Source: an uncultured Chitinophaga sp. (GTDB lineage: Bacteria; Bacteroidota; Bacteroidia; Chitinophagales; Chitinophagaceae). Taken from it: a stretch of DNA of 64,000 nt. The notes beneath the pieces were generated by a model, which worked only from the letters and a program-made list of their open reading frames with translations, ran no database searches and was not told the origin of the DNA. Shown piece by piece: positions 1 to 8,126 of this stretch; positions within the stretch are counted from its first letter, which is position 1; every line of letters starts with the position of its first letter. The stretch spans positions 30,400 through 94,399 of the forward strand of contig NZ_CAMLHC010000031.1 of assembly GCF_946479755.1 (NCBI RefSeq), given 5' to 3'. The position numbers were made by a program, and so were the translations under genes.

Positions 1-465
1 ATCGTCACGGCCAATGGCGTAGTGTATGATAAATCCGCCGACGAGCTGTATGTATGTTCCATGGGCCCCGATATGAACGGCAAGGGACAGCTCTGGCACC
101 GTCGGCTAAAGGTGAGCGGGGATGATTTTCAGCCGGTAAAGAACTCCCCTACCGGCTTGTTCGACGGGATTGTTCAGTTGGATGCCAGCCATCTTTGTTT
201 GTCTAACTGGATACCGGTGGATGCGCAACTCGGTGGAGGTCAGTTACATGTCTATGATCTGAATGACGGAAGCACCTTCAACATACTGGTAAGACGCTCT
301 CCTGCTGATATTGCACTGGGCAAACGGGGTCAGTTACTGGTGCCGGTGATGCTCGACAATAAGCTGGAGATATGGTCTAAGGAAAATACGGAGTCTATTT
401 ACGTGCCAGTAATAACAGGTGGGAAGCCGGAAACGGCATCGGTTCCGGGTGTCCGTTCCCATTAA
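1..465 (+). CDS. SMP-30/gluconolactonase-like beta-propeller protein (3' part)
   Basis: The reading frame is open from the first base of the window, so the 5' end lies outside and only about 154 C-terminal residues are visible. The sequence has the rhythm of a six-bladed SMP-30/gluconolactonase-like propeller: repeated strands of the type LYVCSM, a DGIVQLD turn, and a late DIALGKRGQLLVPVM segment that matches the metal-site blade of such proteins. Substrate cannot be inferred. The last 71 nt overlap the 3' end of the convergent methyltransferase gene. The family call is by pattern only; another secreted propeller family is possible. Confidence 0.6.
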   Translation: MVTANGVVYDKSADELYVCSMGPDMNGKGQLWHRRLKVSGDDFQPVKNSPTGLFDGIVQLDASHLCLSNWIPVDAQLGGGQLHVYDLNDGSTFNILVRRSPADIALGKRGQLLVPVMLDNKLEIWSKENTESIYVPVITGGKPETASVPGVRSH

Positions 466-1981
466 TGCGGAACAGTTGTGTTTTCCCTTCCAGCCTGTTT
501 TTCACAATCCATTCGTTGCGGTAGGTATGCGACAGGTTGTCCAGTCGTAGGCCTGCCGCTTCCAGCGCCTGTTTCCAGTCGTCGTAATTCCAGAAGCAGA
601 AGGTCTCGTGCATTTCGCTGAGCCAGTTGTCGTGATAATCTTTTTTAAACAGGAACTCGCAGGCGTCCTGCATGGAAAGCTGGCAGTAGGTGGTGTCGCC
701 GATGGTGACCCATTGATGGGGCAGCTGGTAACCTTCTTCATGACGGAAGTCCTGTGCAAAGCGTTGGAACAGTGCTTTGGTGGACAGTTTCCCGAGCCAT
801 GCCGCTAACGTTTGGGTGGTCGGATTTTCCGGCATGGGCAGGTCGTTGGTGCCGTCTGTTTCGTTGAGCCACAGGAGTACGGTCTCTGTCCTGTTTTCCG
901 GTCCTACCACGTCGCGGTTGATCCATACGCCGCCCGGCACCAGTTCCTGGTAACGGTTTTGTATAAACGCCAGCAGGTCCTGTCTGCTGCCGTAAGATTC
1001 TATCTCGTGTGTTAAAGAAGACGTGTGGATGGTGTTCATGCTGCCAGGCTCGAACACCAGGCTGGTAACGGCATTTTTCTGGGCAAAGAACACGGAGGGG
1101 TTGGCGAATTCGCCGTTGTGTTTGCGTTGCAGGCAGATATCATAGAGGTGGCGCGACACTTCTATGCCGTAGAAATCACATTCGTGCAGGCGGTCGTCTT
1201 CACAGGCTATTTTAATCCAGGAGCCTGCGGCGCAGCCGATGTCGCCGATGTTGCCGGGTTGTATGTAGGGGGCGGTTTCACGGTATTTCAGTGCCGCGAT
1301 GTCGTCCATCTGTTTTACGTATACGTTGTAATCGCGGGTGGCGGTAAGATCGCCGTCGGCCCCGATGATAGGATCTTTCAGGATCTGTTGTACTTTCTCT
1401 CCCACGCCATATAACGACCAGATTTTAAATGCTGCCGGATGCACCTGTTCGAGCACAGTAGGATGTTTACGCCAGTCGCCCGTTTGTGCGATGAGGTTCA
1501 CCAGGTCCCATGGCATGGGCTGTGTGAACTGGTTGGTGGCCGGGTCCCATTCTGCCGTCAGGATACGGAAGCCTTGTTTCAGGTACATCTCACGAACGCT
1601 GGTGGAGCAGATGACCACCGTGTTTTGCGGGGTGAGGCTGTGGGCGCCTTCACTGGAGTGCCGGATGGTTTTGATGGTATATTCCGCGAAGTCGTGGATC
1701 ACGCCAACGTCGTCGATGCCATACACATAGGCGGGTACATCGAGCGAGTTGGAGAATTCCTGGATCACCATGGCGCGCAGGTAGAAAGGTACCGGGTTGC
1801 GTTTGGTGCCGAGGTGGTTGGCGGAGGTGACAGCGAAGATGACGCCTTCTACAGGAGCGGCGTCCAACGGTTGTCCGTATACGTCTTTTTCACCTTCCAG
1901 GCTGCATTTGATCAGACGGTTCAGGTATTTGAACTGAAAGTCGGTCAACAGGTGGTGGCGTCCGGGTATGAGTAAGTACAT
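395..1981 (-). CDS. Nucleotidyltransferase-like domain fused to class I SAM methyltransferase, NAD cluster
   Basis: A 528-residue protein. The C-terminal half is a class I Rossmann methyltransferase: motif I DIGCAAGSW sits at residues 247-255 and the acidic second strand FYGIEVS near 270. The N-terminal ~150 residues look like an HxGH-type nucleotidylyltransferase fold: a PGRHH segment at 6-10 where NMN adenylyltransferases carry GRFxPxHxGH, and KRNPVPFYLRAMVI near 60-73 resembling their RNPF-x-ERxxMI segment. The second His of HxGH is not evident, so activity is uncertain. It lies downstream of nadV and nadM on the same strand, suggesting a role in NAD or pyridine-nucleotide metabolism, but an intrinsic terminator separates it from nadV. 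The methyl acceptor is unknown. Fold assignment of the N-terminus is inference. Confidence 0.7.
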   Translation of the reverse strand: MYLLIPGRHHLLTDFQFKYLNRLIKCSLEGEKDVYGQPLDAAPVEGVIFAVTSANHLGTKRNPVPFYLRAMVIQEFSNSLDVPAYVYGIDDVGVIHDFAEYTIKTIRHSSEGAHSLTPQNTVVICSTSVREMYLKQGFRILTAEWDPATNQFTQPMPWDLVNLIAQTGDWRKHPTVLEQVHPAAFKIWSLYGVGEKVQQILKDPIIGADGDLTATRDYNVYVKQMDDIAALKYRETAPYIQPGNIGDIGCAAGSWIKIACEDDRLHECDFYGIEVSRHLYDICLQRKHNGEFANPSVFFAQKNAVTSLVFEPGSMNTIHTSSLTHEIESYGSRQDLLAFIQNRYQELVPGGVWINRDVVGPENRTETVLLWLNETDGTNDLPMPENPTTQTLAAWLGKLSTKALFQRFAQDFRHEEGYQLPHQWVTIGDTTYCQLSMQDACEFLFKKDYHDNWLSEMHETFCFWNYDDWKQALEAAGLRLDNLSHTYRNEWIVKNRLEGKTQLFRINGNGHPEPMPFPASHLLLLARK

Positions 1982-2005
1982 ACGGTGAAGTTAACAGATT
2001 TCCGG

Positions 2006-2034
2006 AAAAAAGCCCGGGGGGCTGAGTCCCGGGC
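2006..2034 (-). terminator. Intrinsic terminator between nadV and the methyltransferase gene
   Basis: A 7-bp GC stem (GCCCGGG at 2012-2018 with CCCGGGC at 2028-2034, 9-nt loop) is followed on the minus strand by six T residues. It lies 30 nt before the methyltransferase start, leaving little room for a separate promoter, so it may be leaky and lower expression of the last gene of the cluster. Confidence 0.7.
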
Positions 2035-2077
2035 GATGGAATGGGGGTAACTTTTTCTGGAGGAAATAAGAATGATA

Positions 2078-3493
2078 TTATAAAGCGGCTGCCTGGCGAA
2101 CGGTGTCGAAAGACCATGTTTTGGTAACGGCGCCGTTTTCGAAGACGGTTTCGAGGAGGTCTTCCAGTTCGGGTGCCTCGTCGGCACCGAGGGTTTTGAA
2201 GCCGCCGTTTTCTTTCACCAGTTTCAGTTTGCCGGCTTTGGATTTCTTGAAGGAGGTTTGCAGCTGACCGTTGGCATCCATTTCCACCGGCATTTTCTGT
2301 ACGTTGATGCCTTTACCGTTGACTGCTGCGTAAGAGCATTTCAGCGCAAACTCCTGGGTGTCGCGGTTAACGCGCTGGAGCAGCGCGCCGCCCATGCCGA
2401 GCACCAGGTTTTCGGCGCTGATACCGGCTTTTTTAAGGGCTTCAAAGATACCGGGGATGGAAGAGTAGCTGATGCCATCGCCTTGTATCACGCGTACCTG
2501 CGGCGGTAATACTTTGTAGCCTTTTTCGTTGAGGGTGAAGCCGAATTTATTCATGAGGATATCGAACACCCGCAGCAGGGTTTGTATCGGGTCGCCGCTG
2601 TCGGGGCGGATGACGAGGGTGCCCTGCCGGCTGAGGATCTGTTCTTTCAGTTCGGTGCCCCAGTATTCTTCACAGGCGCGGAAAATATTGTAGGAGTCAG
2701 ACACGCAGGCGATGGTGCCGGTCGGGAAGGTGTTGAGCACATGTTTGAAGATGTCCAGCTCTCCCGGTTCTCCCAGCATGGTGACGATAGAGTGTTCGGT
2801 AGCGGGGATGGACAGGCCCGGAGCGGTAGCGGCGTTGTAATAACGTTTGGCGAAGATGGAGGCGGCGATGGTGTCGCTGCCGGAGAAGTTGACCAGGTGT
2901 GCGCTTCCGCCGATACCGGCGCTTTCCACTGAGCTGGCGCCCCGGAAGCCGAAGTCGTTGAGGACGAAGTCGATGCCCGCAAAGGCTGCGGCGCTGGCCG
3001 TATCGTCATAGTAGCGTTTCACCACTTTTTTGATTTCCCTGGAGAGGGTGGCCACGGTGCAGGGATACCATACCTGCATGAGCAGTGTTTCGAGGAAGTT
3101 GGTGAGCCAGTAACATTCGGGGTCGGTGTTTTCGATGGTCATGAGCACATTTCGTACAGGCACCACCGTTCCTTCGGGTACTGCTTTGATGCGTACCGGC
3201 AGTTTACCGCCGTGTTTGCTGATGATGTATTCAAAGCGGCTGCGGTCAAATACATCGTCGCGGCCAAACACTTCTTTCAGGGTAACGGCAGCTTCATCCA
3301 GTTTTTCTTTGGTGAAGACAACGCCTTCGAGGTATTCTTTCAGGAAGTACTGCAGGCCATAGAACACGGTTTCATCGAATTTGCCACCGCGGCTTTCCAG
3401 GTAAGAGTAGACGTGTTGTGTACCGGGGATGTATAATTTATGGTGGGAGTATTTGTAAGCATCAGCGAGGAGGATGAGATTTTCCTTTGTCAT
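2078..3493 (-). CDS. nadV: Nicotinamide phosphoribosyltransferase (NAMPT/NadV)
   Basis: This 471-residue protein has the length and motifs of NAMPT: SDSYNIFRACEEYWG, the phosphoribosyl-binding LVIRPDSGDPIQTLL, and GDGISYSS followed by LVLGMGGALLQRVNRD. It converts nicotinamide and PRPP to NMN, the salvage step of NAD synthesis. The ATG start lies 21 nt after the NadM-Nudix stop codon, so the two are co-transcribed and form a complete two-step route from nicotinamide to NAD. Expression is expected to follow the NrtR-like operators near 4432-4504. Confidence 0.95.
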   Translation of the reverse strand: MTKENLILLADAYKYSHHKLYIPGTQHVYSYLESRGGKFDETVFYGLQYFLKEYLEGVVFTKEKLDEAAVTLKEVFGRDDVFDRSRFEYIISKHGGKLPVRIKAVPEGTVVPVRNVLMTIENTDPECYWLTNFLETLLMQVWYPCTVATLSREIKKVVKRYYDDTASAAAFAGIDFVLNDFGFRGASSVESAGIGGSAHLVNFSGSDTIAASIFAKRYYNAATAPGLSIPATEHSIVTMLGEPGELDIFKHVLNTFPTGTIACVSDSYNIFRACEEYWGTELKEQILSRQGTLVIRPDSGDPIQTLLRVFDILMNKFGFTLNEKGYKVLPPQVRVIQGDGISYSSIPGIFEALKKAGISAENLVLGMGGALLQRVNRDTQEFALKCSYAAVNGKGINVQKMPVEMDANGQLQTSFKKSKAGKLKLVKENGGFKTLGADEAPELEDLLETVFENGAVTKTWSFDTVRQAAAL

Positions 3494-3514
3494 AGCAGTA
3501 AATTTTAGTTCTTC

Positions 3515-4420
3515 TTATTTAGCATATTTATCAACCAGGCGTTGAAACAACGGGAGGTGTGTGTCAGCGAGTTCTTGTTTTCTGATCAGTTCCGGTATAT
3601 CCGTTACCGTTATCCACCGTACTTCCGCAAGGTCGTCGCCGGCTGCAGGCTCGCCGTAGAGCAGGTCTGTGGCGAAGAGGGTGGTGATGATTTTATTTGT
3701 TTCAGAGCGGTAGCGCCAGTCGTCTATTCTTACGGAGGCAACATATTCCATGGCGCTGGTTTCCACGCTGCCGCATTCTTCCCGGAGTTCCCTGGCGGCG
3801 GCTGTTTCGAAACACTCGTCGGTGGGATCGGAAAATCCGCCGGGCAGCCGCCAGTTGTTTTCGTTGGGCTTGCGGCCTACCAGCAGCTGTTGTTTGTTGT
3901 TTCTGAACAGGGCGATATCTACGGTGGCGTATACGGCGGGGAACAGGTTATAGGTGTTATAGATGATGCCGGCACGGAACTCTTCGGTGTCAAACACTTT
4001 GTCTGACAAGGCTTCGCGCATGGCGGTGGCGTTGTAGTCTTTCACCGGCGGCAGTGCTTCTGTGGGGTAGCGGCCGGAATAAGTGCCCATGAAGCTGTCG
4101 CGGCTGCCGTAGAGGACGAAGGTTTCGTGCGGGAAGTTGTTGTGCAGCAGCTCGTCCAGCTTTTTGGACCAAACGGTATCGTATTTCTGATCGCTCAGGG
4201 GAAGAATAATGATTTCGGGGAACTGTTGTTTGATCATACGCTCGCGGGTATAATAGTCGAGCGGGTTTTTACGGCTGCCTTTTACGGGACTTACGCCGAG
4301 GATGATCAGTACACGGTTGTGTTTCATTTTCACCTGCCGGATCAGTTCCAGGTGCCCTTCGTGCAGGGAAGGTGTCTGAAACCGGGCTATAATAACTCCT
4401 GTGGGTTTTGTTGTTTGCAT
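3515..4420 (-). CDS. nadM: Bifunctional NMN adenylyltransferase / Nudix hydrolase
   Basis: A 301-residue two-domain protein. Residues 1-150 form an NMN adenylyltransferase: IIARFQTPSLHEGH carries the HxGH signature as HEGH at 20-23, and KNPLDYYTRERMI is the second conserved segment. Residues 155-301 form a Nudix domain with the box near 194-217 ending RELREECG; there is one extra residue between the first Gly and first Glu compared with the strict Nudix pattern. Family members join NMN and ATP to give NAD and hydrolyse ADP-ribose or related compounds. It is the first gene of the nadM-nadV unit, with a promoter and palindromic operator within 40 nt of its ATG. Confidence 0.92.
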   Translation of the reverse strand: MQTTKPTGVIIARFQTPSLHEGHLELIRQVKMKHNRVLIILGVSPVKGSRKNPLDYYTRERMIKQQFPEIIILPLSDQKYDTVWSKKLDELLHNNFPHETFVLYGSRDSFMGTYSGRYPTEALPPVKDYNATAMREALSDKVFDTEEFRAGIIYNTYNLFPAVYATVDIALFRNNKQQLLVGRKPNENNWRLPGGFSDPTDECFETAAARELREECGSVETSAMEYVASVRIDDWRYRSETNKIITTLFATDLLYGEPAAGDDLAEVRWITVTDIPELIRKQELADTHLPLFQRLVDKYAK

Positions 4421-4431
4421 ATCCGAGCTAT

Positions 4432-4452
4432 TTTGTGTATTTGTTACACAAA
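4432..4452. promoter_or_regulatory. Candidate NrtR operator 1, perfect 8-5-8 palindrome
   Basis: TTTGTGTA at 4432-4439 and TACACAAA at 4445-4452 are exact inverted repeats separated by 5 nt. The right half overlaps the -7 box of the nadM promoter and the expected transcription start falls in the centre, a position suited to repression. Assignment to the NrtR-like gene at 4957-5643 is inference from context. Confidence 0.65.
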
Positions 4453-4480
4453 TGTATGAAGTGAAATAATGTCAGCAAAA
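4449..4480 (-). promoter_or_regulatory. Bacteroidota sigma-A promoter of nadM-nadV
   Basis: On the minus strand TACATTTG (4456-4449) matches the TAnnTTTG -7 consensus of Bacteroidota, with a TTTG -33 element (4479-4476) 19 nt upstream. The predicted start near 4443 gives a short leader before the nadM ATG at 4420. Confidence 0.7.
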
Positions 4481-4483
4481 TAT

Positions 4484-4504
4484 TTTTTGTAAAAAATACA
4501 CAAA
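4484..4504. promoter_or_regulatory. Candidate NrtR operator 2
   Basis: A second copy of the 8-5-8 palindrome: TTTTTGTA at 4484-4491 (one mismatch from TTTGTGTA) and an exact TACACAAA at 4497-4504. Its centre is 52 bp, about five helical turns, from that of operator 1, which would place both on the same face of the DNA. Confidence 0.5.
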
Positions 4505-4956
4505 ATATATTAACTGATTGATTTGTAGTTATTTAATAGGTTGACGATTTTTTGTTTCTCATCCCCCTTTGCTGATTTTATAGGTTGACCATTATGTGGT
4601 GCCGGTAAACATGTTGTTTTGCGGTTAGATGTAATAGTGCCTTTGCGACGCATGGGCTATTTGCCGGCCGGCAGATCTTTTCGATGCCTTTTTACAGTGA
4701 CCGTCCCTGTGGAACCACTACCACCATCCCTATGCTGTGGATGTCCTTTCTGCGACTGTTATCCGGTGCTTCCCGGAAACGTATATACGCTGTGGGTGCC
4801 TTTTCAGCGGCTGTTATCCGGTAGTTCCCGGGAATTATACGAAATACATTCTCTCCGGGGCTCTCTTAAACCGCCTGCGGTGCTTTATGAAAGCCGTTGT
4901 ATTACAGCCGGTATAGCCTGCAATCGATAGCGCTTTGTGGACGTCTCTTACAGTCC
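4505..4956. other. Intergenic region with short direct repeats, no convincing gene
   Basis: No persuasive coding region is visible. There is a near-duplicate of about 16 nt around 4537 and 4579 (ATAGGTTGACSATT) and a pair of ~47-nt direct repeats at 4734-4780 and 4789-4835, offset 55 nt, both containing GTTATCCGGT and TTCCCGG. A 103-codon rightward open frame covers the second pair but its composition does not look like a protein. Confidence 0.5.
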
Positions 4957-5643
4957 CTAAATCTCGAACGCCATTCCTTCTTTCTTCAGCTTGAAGTACT
5001 GTTCTTCATTGAAGCTGAAAAGTTTGGCGGGGCGGCCTTGTGACACTTGTTTTTGTTTTTCGTTGTGGGCGATCAGGATGCCGAGGTGATTTATTTTTTT
5101 CTGGAAGTTCCGGCGGTCAATGGGCCGGTCCAGCAGTGTTTCGTATAGTTTTTCCAGGTCGGCGATGGGGAATTTCTTATCCAGCAGTTCGAAGCCGATG
5201 GGTTCGTAACGGATTTTATTGCGGAGCCTTTGTACGGCCACATCGATAATGGTGGCGTGGTCGAACGCGAGGGACGGCAGTTCCTTGATATTGAACCAGG
5301 AGGCGTCTTCCGCGTCGGAGCTGGCGGCCAGTTTGAAGTTGGTGGGGTTTACCAGGCCGAAGTAGGCGACGGACACCACTCTCCCTCTGGGGTCGCGGCC
5401 CGGCAGGCCGAAGGTGTACAGTTGCTCGAGGTAGTTGATATTCACGCCGGCTTCGGTCAGTAGTTCGCGGGTGACGGCCGTTTCGAGGGATTCATCGTCC
5501 AGCACGAAGCCGCCGGGCAGCGCCCAGCTGTGCAGATACGGGTCTATCGTGCGTTTGATCAACAGCACAACGATGCCTTCCCTTGGGATATATCCGAATA
5601 CGACCGCGTCTACGGTTAACCTGATGTTCTGTACTACTGGCAA
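4957..5643 (-). CDS. nrtR: NrtR-type Nudix-related transcriptional regulator
   Basis: A 228-residue protein with an N-terminal Nudix-like domain (residues ~10-140) and a C-terminal winged helix (~150-225, including LDRPIDRRNFQKKINHLGI). The Nudix box reads RELLTEAGV: one of the paired catalytic glutamates is Thr, as expected for a ligand-sensing regulator and not a hydrolase. NrtR proteins repress NAD biosynthesis genes and release DNA on binding ADP-ribose-type ligands. The only workable start is TTG, 12 nt after the stop of the upstream lipoprotein gene, so it is probably co-transcribed with it. It lies next to the NAD genes and the palindromes at 4432-4504, its likely targets. The closely related AraR-type regulators are an alternative. 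Confidence 0.8.
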   Translation of the reverse strand: MPVVQNIRLTVDAVVFGYIPREGIVVLLIKRTIDPYLHSWALPGGFVLDDESLETAVTRELLTEAGVNINYLEQLYTFGLPGRDPRGRVVSVAYFGLVNPTNFKLAASSDAEDASWFNIKELPSLAFDHATIIDVAVQRLRNKIRYEPIGFELLDKKFPIADLEKLYETLLDRPIDRRNFQKKINHLGILIAHNEKQKQVSQGRPAKLFSFNEEQYFKLKKEGMAFEI

Positions 5644-5655
5644 ACTGTTAACGGA

Positions 5656-6066
5656 TTATTTTGCTTTAATATAGTTTTCAACCTGGGCGGTGCCCTTGTG
5701 TAAATTTACGAATAACGGATTTTTCACCGGATCGAATACGATGATGGTATTCATGGACCATACGTCCTGCGGTGCGGGCATCTCGATCATTACTTCGAGG
5801 CCGTTGGTCCGGTGGAACAGCAGGCTGTCTTTTCCGGCGATGTGGGGTTTAAAGCCCTGCTGGTCGAGGTAGTCGGTGATTTCTTTGCGTAGCCGCAGCG
5901 CTGAGTCCATCTCCGGGCTGGCGGCCGGTTTAAATTCCCGGTACACATAACTTTTCTCCGTGATCACATCATAGGCGTCCTTATTCACCTGGTGGTCATT
6001 ACGGGTAGGGTTACACGCAAAGAGCAGGCAGGAGGCGGCGGTCAGGATGGATAATAATATTTTCAT
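5656..6066 (-). CDS. Small lipoprotein of unknown function
   Basis: A 136-residue protein starting with a lipoprotein signal (MKILLSILTAASCLLFAC; lipobox Cys at 18). The mature part is alpha/beta-like and charged, with no motif I recognise. It ends 12 nt before the TTG start of the NrtR-like gene and begins 11 nt after the stop of the NTF2-like gene upstream, so the three probably form one transcript. Location is predicted to be the periplasmic face of a membrane. Confidence 0.75.
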   Translation of the reverse strand: MKILLSILTAASCLLFACNPTRNDHQVNKDAYDVITEKSYVYREFKPAASPEMDSALRLRKEITDYLDQQGFKPHIAGKDSLLFHRTNGLEVMIEMPAPQDVWSMNTIIVFDPVKNPLFVNLHKGTAQVENYIKAK

Positions 6067-6077
6067 GATAAGTGGCT

Positions 6078-6473
6078 TTAATGTTCATAGCAGCCGTAAT
6101 TGCGCTGCCGGTATATTTTTCCTTCGCGGAATTCGATGACGGTACAGATGAAAGCTTTCATCACCTGTCCCCTTCTGTATTTGCCTGCATCCACGCCTAT
6201 TTCCCCGGTCCAGTTGGCTTCTACAACGAGGGTATTGCCATTCTGCACGGCTTTCAGCACGCTGTAATGCTGGGATTTCAGGATCAGTTTATTGGTGGCC
6301 ATACTGTCCAGCATGAGTTCAAAATTCCTTTGTTTGACTTCGGCTGACAACTGGTTGGGATATTCTGTCTGAATAACGCCCGGATGAAAGATATTGGCAA
6401 ACTCGGTCGGATCTGCTGAAAAATTTTCAAGCAGTTGGAAATACCGGTATACGAGGGCCAGTTTTTCGTCCAT
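6078..6473 (-). CDS. NTF2-like/SnoaL-fold protein
   Basis: A 131-residue soluble protein with the pattern of the nuclear transport factor 2-like superfamily: an N-terminal helix pair (LALVYRYFQLLENF), a conserved FHPGVIQTEYP segment, and C-terminal strands ending EFREGKIYRQRNYGCYE. Members are small ketosteroid-isomerase-fold enzymes or binding proteins; no catalytic assignment is possible. First gene of the short run leading to the NrtR-like regulator. Confidence 0.75.
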   Translation of the reverse strand: MDEKLALVYRYFQLLENFSADPTEFANIFHPGVIQTEYPNQLSAEVKQRNFELMLDSMATNKLILKSQHYSVLKAVQNGNTLVVEANWTGEIGVDAGKYRRGQVMKAFICTVIEFREGKIYRQRNYGCYEH

Positions 6474-6601
6474 TTACAGGGATGCGTTGAATGAATAACA
6501 AATAATGCAGGGCGTATGCACGCGATGCAATCTGCGAATTTATAAAATTCGTGTAAATGTAACTCATTCCTGCTCATGTAAAACGATGTGAGCGGCGGGA
6601 T

Positions 6602-7927
6602 TTATTTTCTGGCGGTAGCAGCATTGAACGCCAGTTTTTCCATATTGTCTGTTTTGCCGATGATATCGTACACCAGTTTGAGGACGGTGAGTGTGCCGTC
6701 GTAGTTAAGTTTGTCCGGTTTATCGCCGGGCTCGGGATTGCCTTTATGGGCGTTGGTGTAGAAGTAAAGAACGGGGATGTTCTTTTTATAAAAGGAAAGA
6801 TGGTCTGACGTGCCGGCGCCGGTGGAGTCGTAAACCACTTTGGTGTCTTTGGCGGCTACGCTGCCGATGATACCGGGCCATCCGGCGGAGGAGCTGATGC
6901 CGCCGATTTGTACGCCCCTGGAGGCGTCGAGGTCGCCGATGATGTCCATGTTGATCATATAGTTCACCTGCGAGAGGTCGATGCCTTCACTGTGGGCGGT
7001 GAACCAGGCGGAGCCTGCCAGTCCTTCTTCCTTACCGGAGAAAGCGATGATAACGATGTTATGGTTTTTAAGGCGGGCGGATTTGAGCAGGCGGGCCAGT
7101 TCCAGCAGGGCGGCGGTGCCGCTGGCGTTGTCATCGGCGCCCGGGTAGATAGCGTTGTTTTCGCCTTTGCCGAGGTGGTCGTAATGTGCACCGATGATCA
7201 CCGTTTTGGGCGCTTTGTTGTCGATATAGCCGATCACATTGGTACCGGTGACTTTTACCGTTTTGAAAGCGATTTTCATATCGACCAGGAATGCGTTGGC
7301 ATCGTCGTTGCCGAGTATTTTGCTGATATCGCTGCTCACCCACACGGCGGGGATGCCGGAGGGTTTGACGGATTGTTTCTGCCAGCTGTTGACTTCCGCC
7401 GGTGTTTCCTGTCCGTTGTAGAAAATGACGGCTGAGGCGCCGGATTTAGCTGCCACCTCCGTTTCCCGGAGATACAGTTCCATCCTGCTTTTATTAGGGT
7501 CGGCTTCTATTTCTTTAACATTTATTAACCAGATATTATCCGGTTCGTTGACCGCGGGGAGCACTTCGCCCCTGGCGCTTTTACCGGCGCTGAAAGGCAG
7601 TGCGATGAACTGTTTGCCTGGAACCAGCTTTTGATGGTTGAGGTTCAGCGTGCAGTTGTCCGGTTCGCGGCCTTCGCGGATGGTGAAGGTTTGCAGGAAG
7701 CCGTTGTCCCCTTTGGGGCTGACGCCTATTTGTTCGAGTTGGGAAGAAAGATAGGCAGCGGCCAGTTGTTCGCCGGGGGCGCCGGTCTGGCGGCCTTCCA
7801 GTTTATCGCTGCAGAGGTAGGTGACATGCGTTTGCAGATTGGACAGGGTTTTCCGGTCATTTTTTTTCTGTGCACCTACGAACAAGGTAGTACATACCAG
7901 TGGTAACAGCCAGGTTATCTTTTTCAC
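6602..7927 (-). CDS. Secreted M28-family zinc aminopeptidase with PA domain
   Basis: A 441-residue exported metallopeptidase. The start codon is GTG, giving a signal peptide cut after VGAQ. The middle region (~100-215) is a protease-associated insertion. The M28 zinc site is clear: AHYDHLG, YPGADDNASGTAALLEL, and the general-base pair in SGKEEGLAGS, with the late ligands in TSDHLSFY. Members remove N-terminal residues from peptides in the periplasm or outside the cell. It stands alone between an NTF2-like gene and the divergently oriented gcvT. Confidence 0.92.
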   Translation of the reverse strand: MKKITWLLPLVCTTLFVGAQKKNDRKTLSNLQTHVTYLCSDKLEGRQTGAPGEQLAAAYLSSQLEQIGVSPKGDNGFLQTFTIREGREPDNCTLNLNHQKLVPGKQFIALPFSAGKSARGEVLPAVNEPDNIWLINVKEIEADPNKSRMELYLRETEVAAKSGASAVIFYNGQETPAEVNSWQKQSVKPSGIPAVWVSSDISKILGNDDANAFLVDMKIAFKTVKVTGTNVIGYIDNKAPKTVIIGAHYDHLGKGENNAIYPGADDNASGTAALLELARLLKSARLKNHNIVIIAFSGKEEGLAGSAWFTAHSEGIDLSQVNYMINMDIIGDLDASRGVQIGGISSSAGWPGIIGSVAAKDTKVVYDSTGAGTSDHLSFYKKNIPVLYFYTNAHKGNPEPGDKPDKLNYDGTLTVLKLVYDIIGKTDNMEKLAFNAATARK

Positions 7928-8098
7928 GCAATCTTTTTTGGGTCTGCTGCAAAATTACGGAATTACCCCCTGCTAATAGCGCAACGGAGGCAAGTTCTTT
8001 TTGAAGCGCCTGTTGCATTTCAAGTATGTTTAATATGATGTTGGTCTGAAAACGGTCATTCGCCGGAAGTGGTTTATCTTTCATAAGAGGCAAATCCC

Positions 8099-8106
8099 TA
8101 TTTTTG
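8099..8106 (+). promoter_or_regulatory. -7 box of the gcvT promoter
   Basis: TATTTTTG matches the Bacteroidota TAnnTTTG element and lies 21 nt before the gcvT ATG; no clear -33 TTTG is present. Confidence 0.5.
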
Positions 8107-8126
8107 CCCCGTTTTAAAAACAAAGT

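Noticed and set aside
4619..4930. 103-codon rightward frame in the NAD intergenic region
   Set aside because: Cys/Pro/Leu-rich, covers direct repeats, no promoter or family resemblance.
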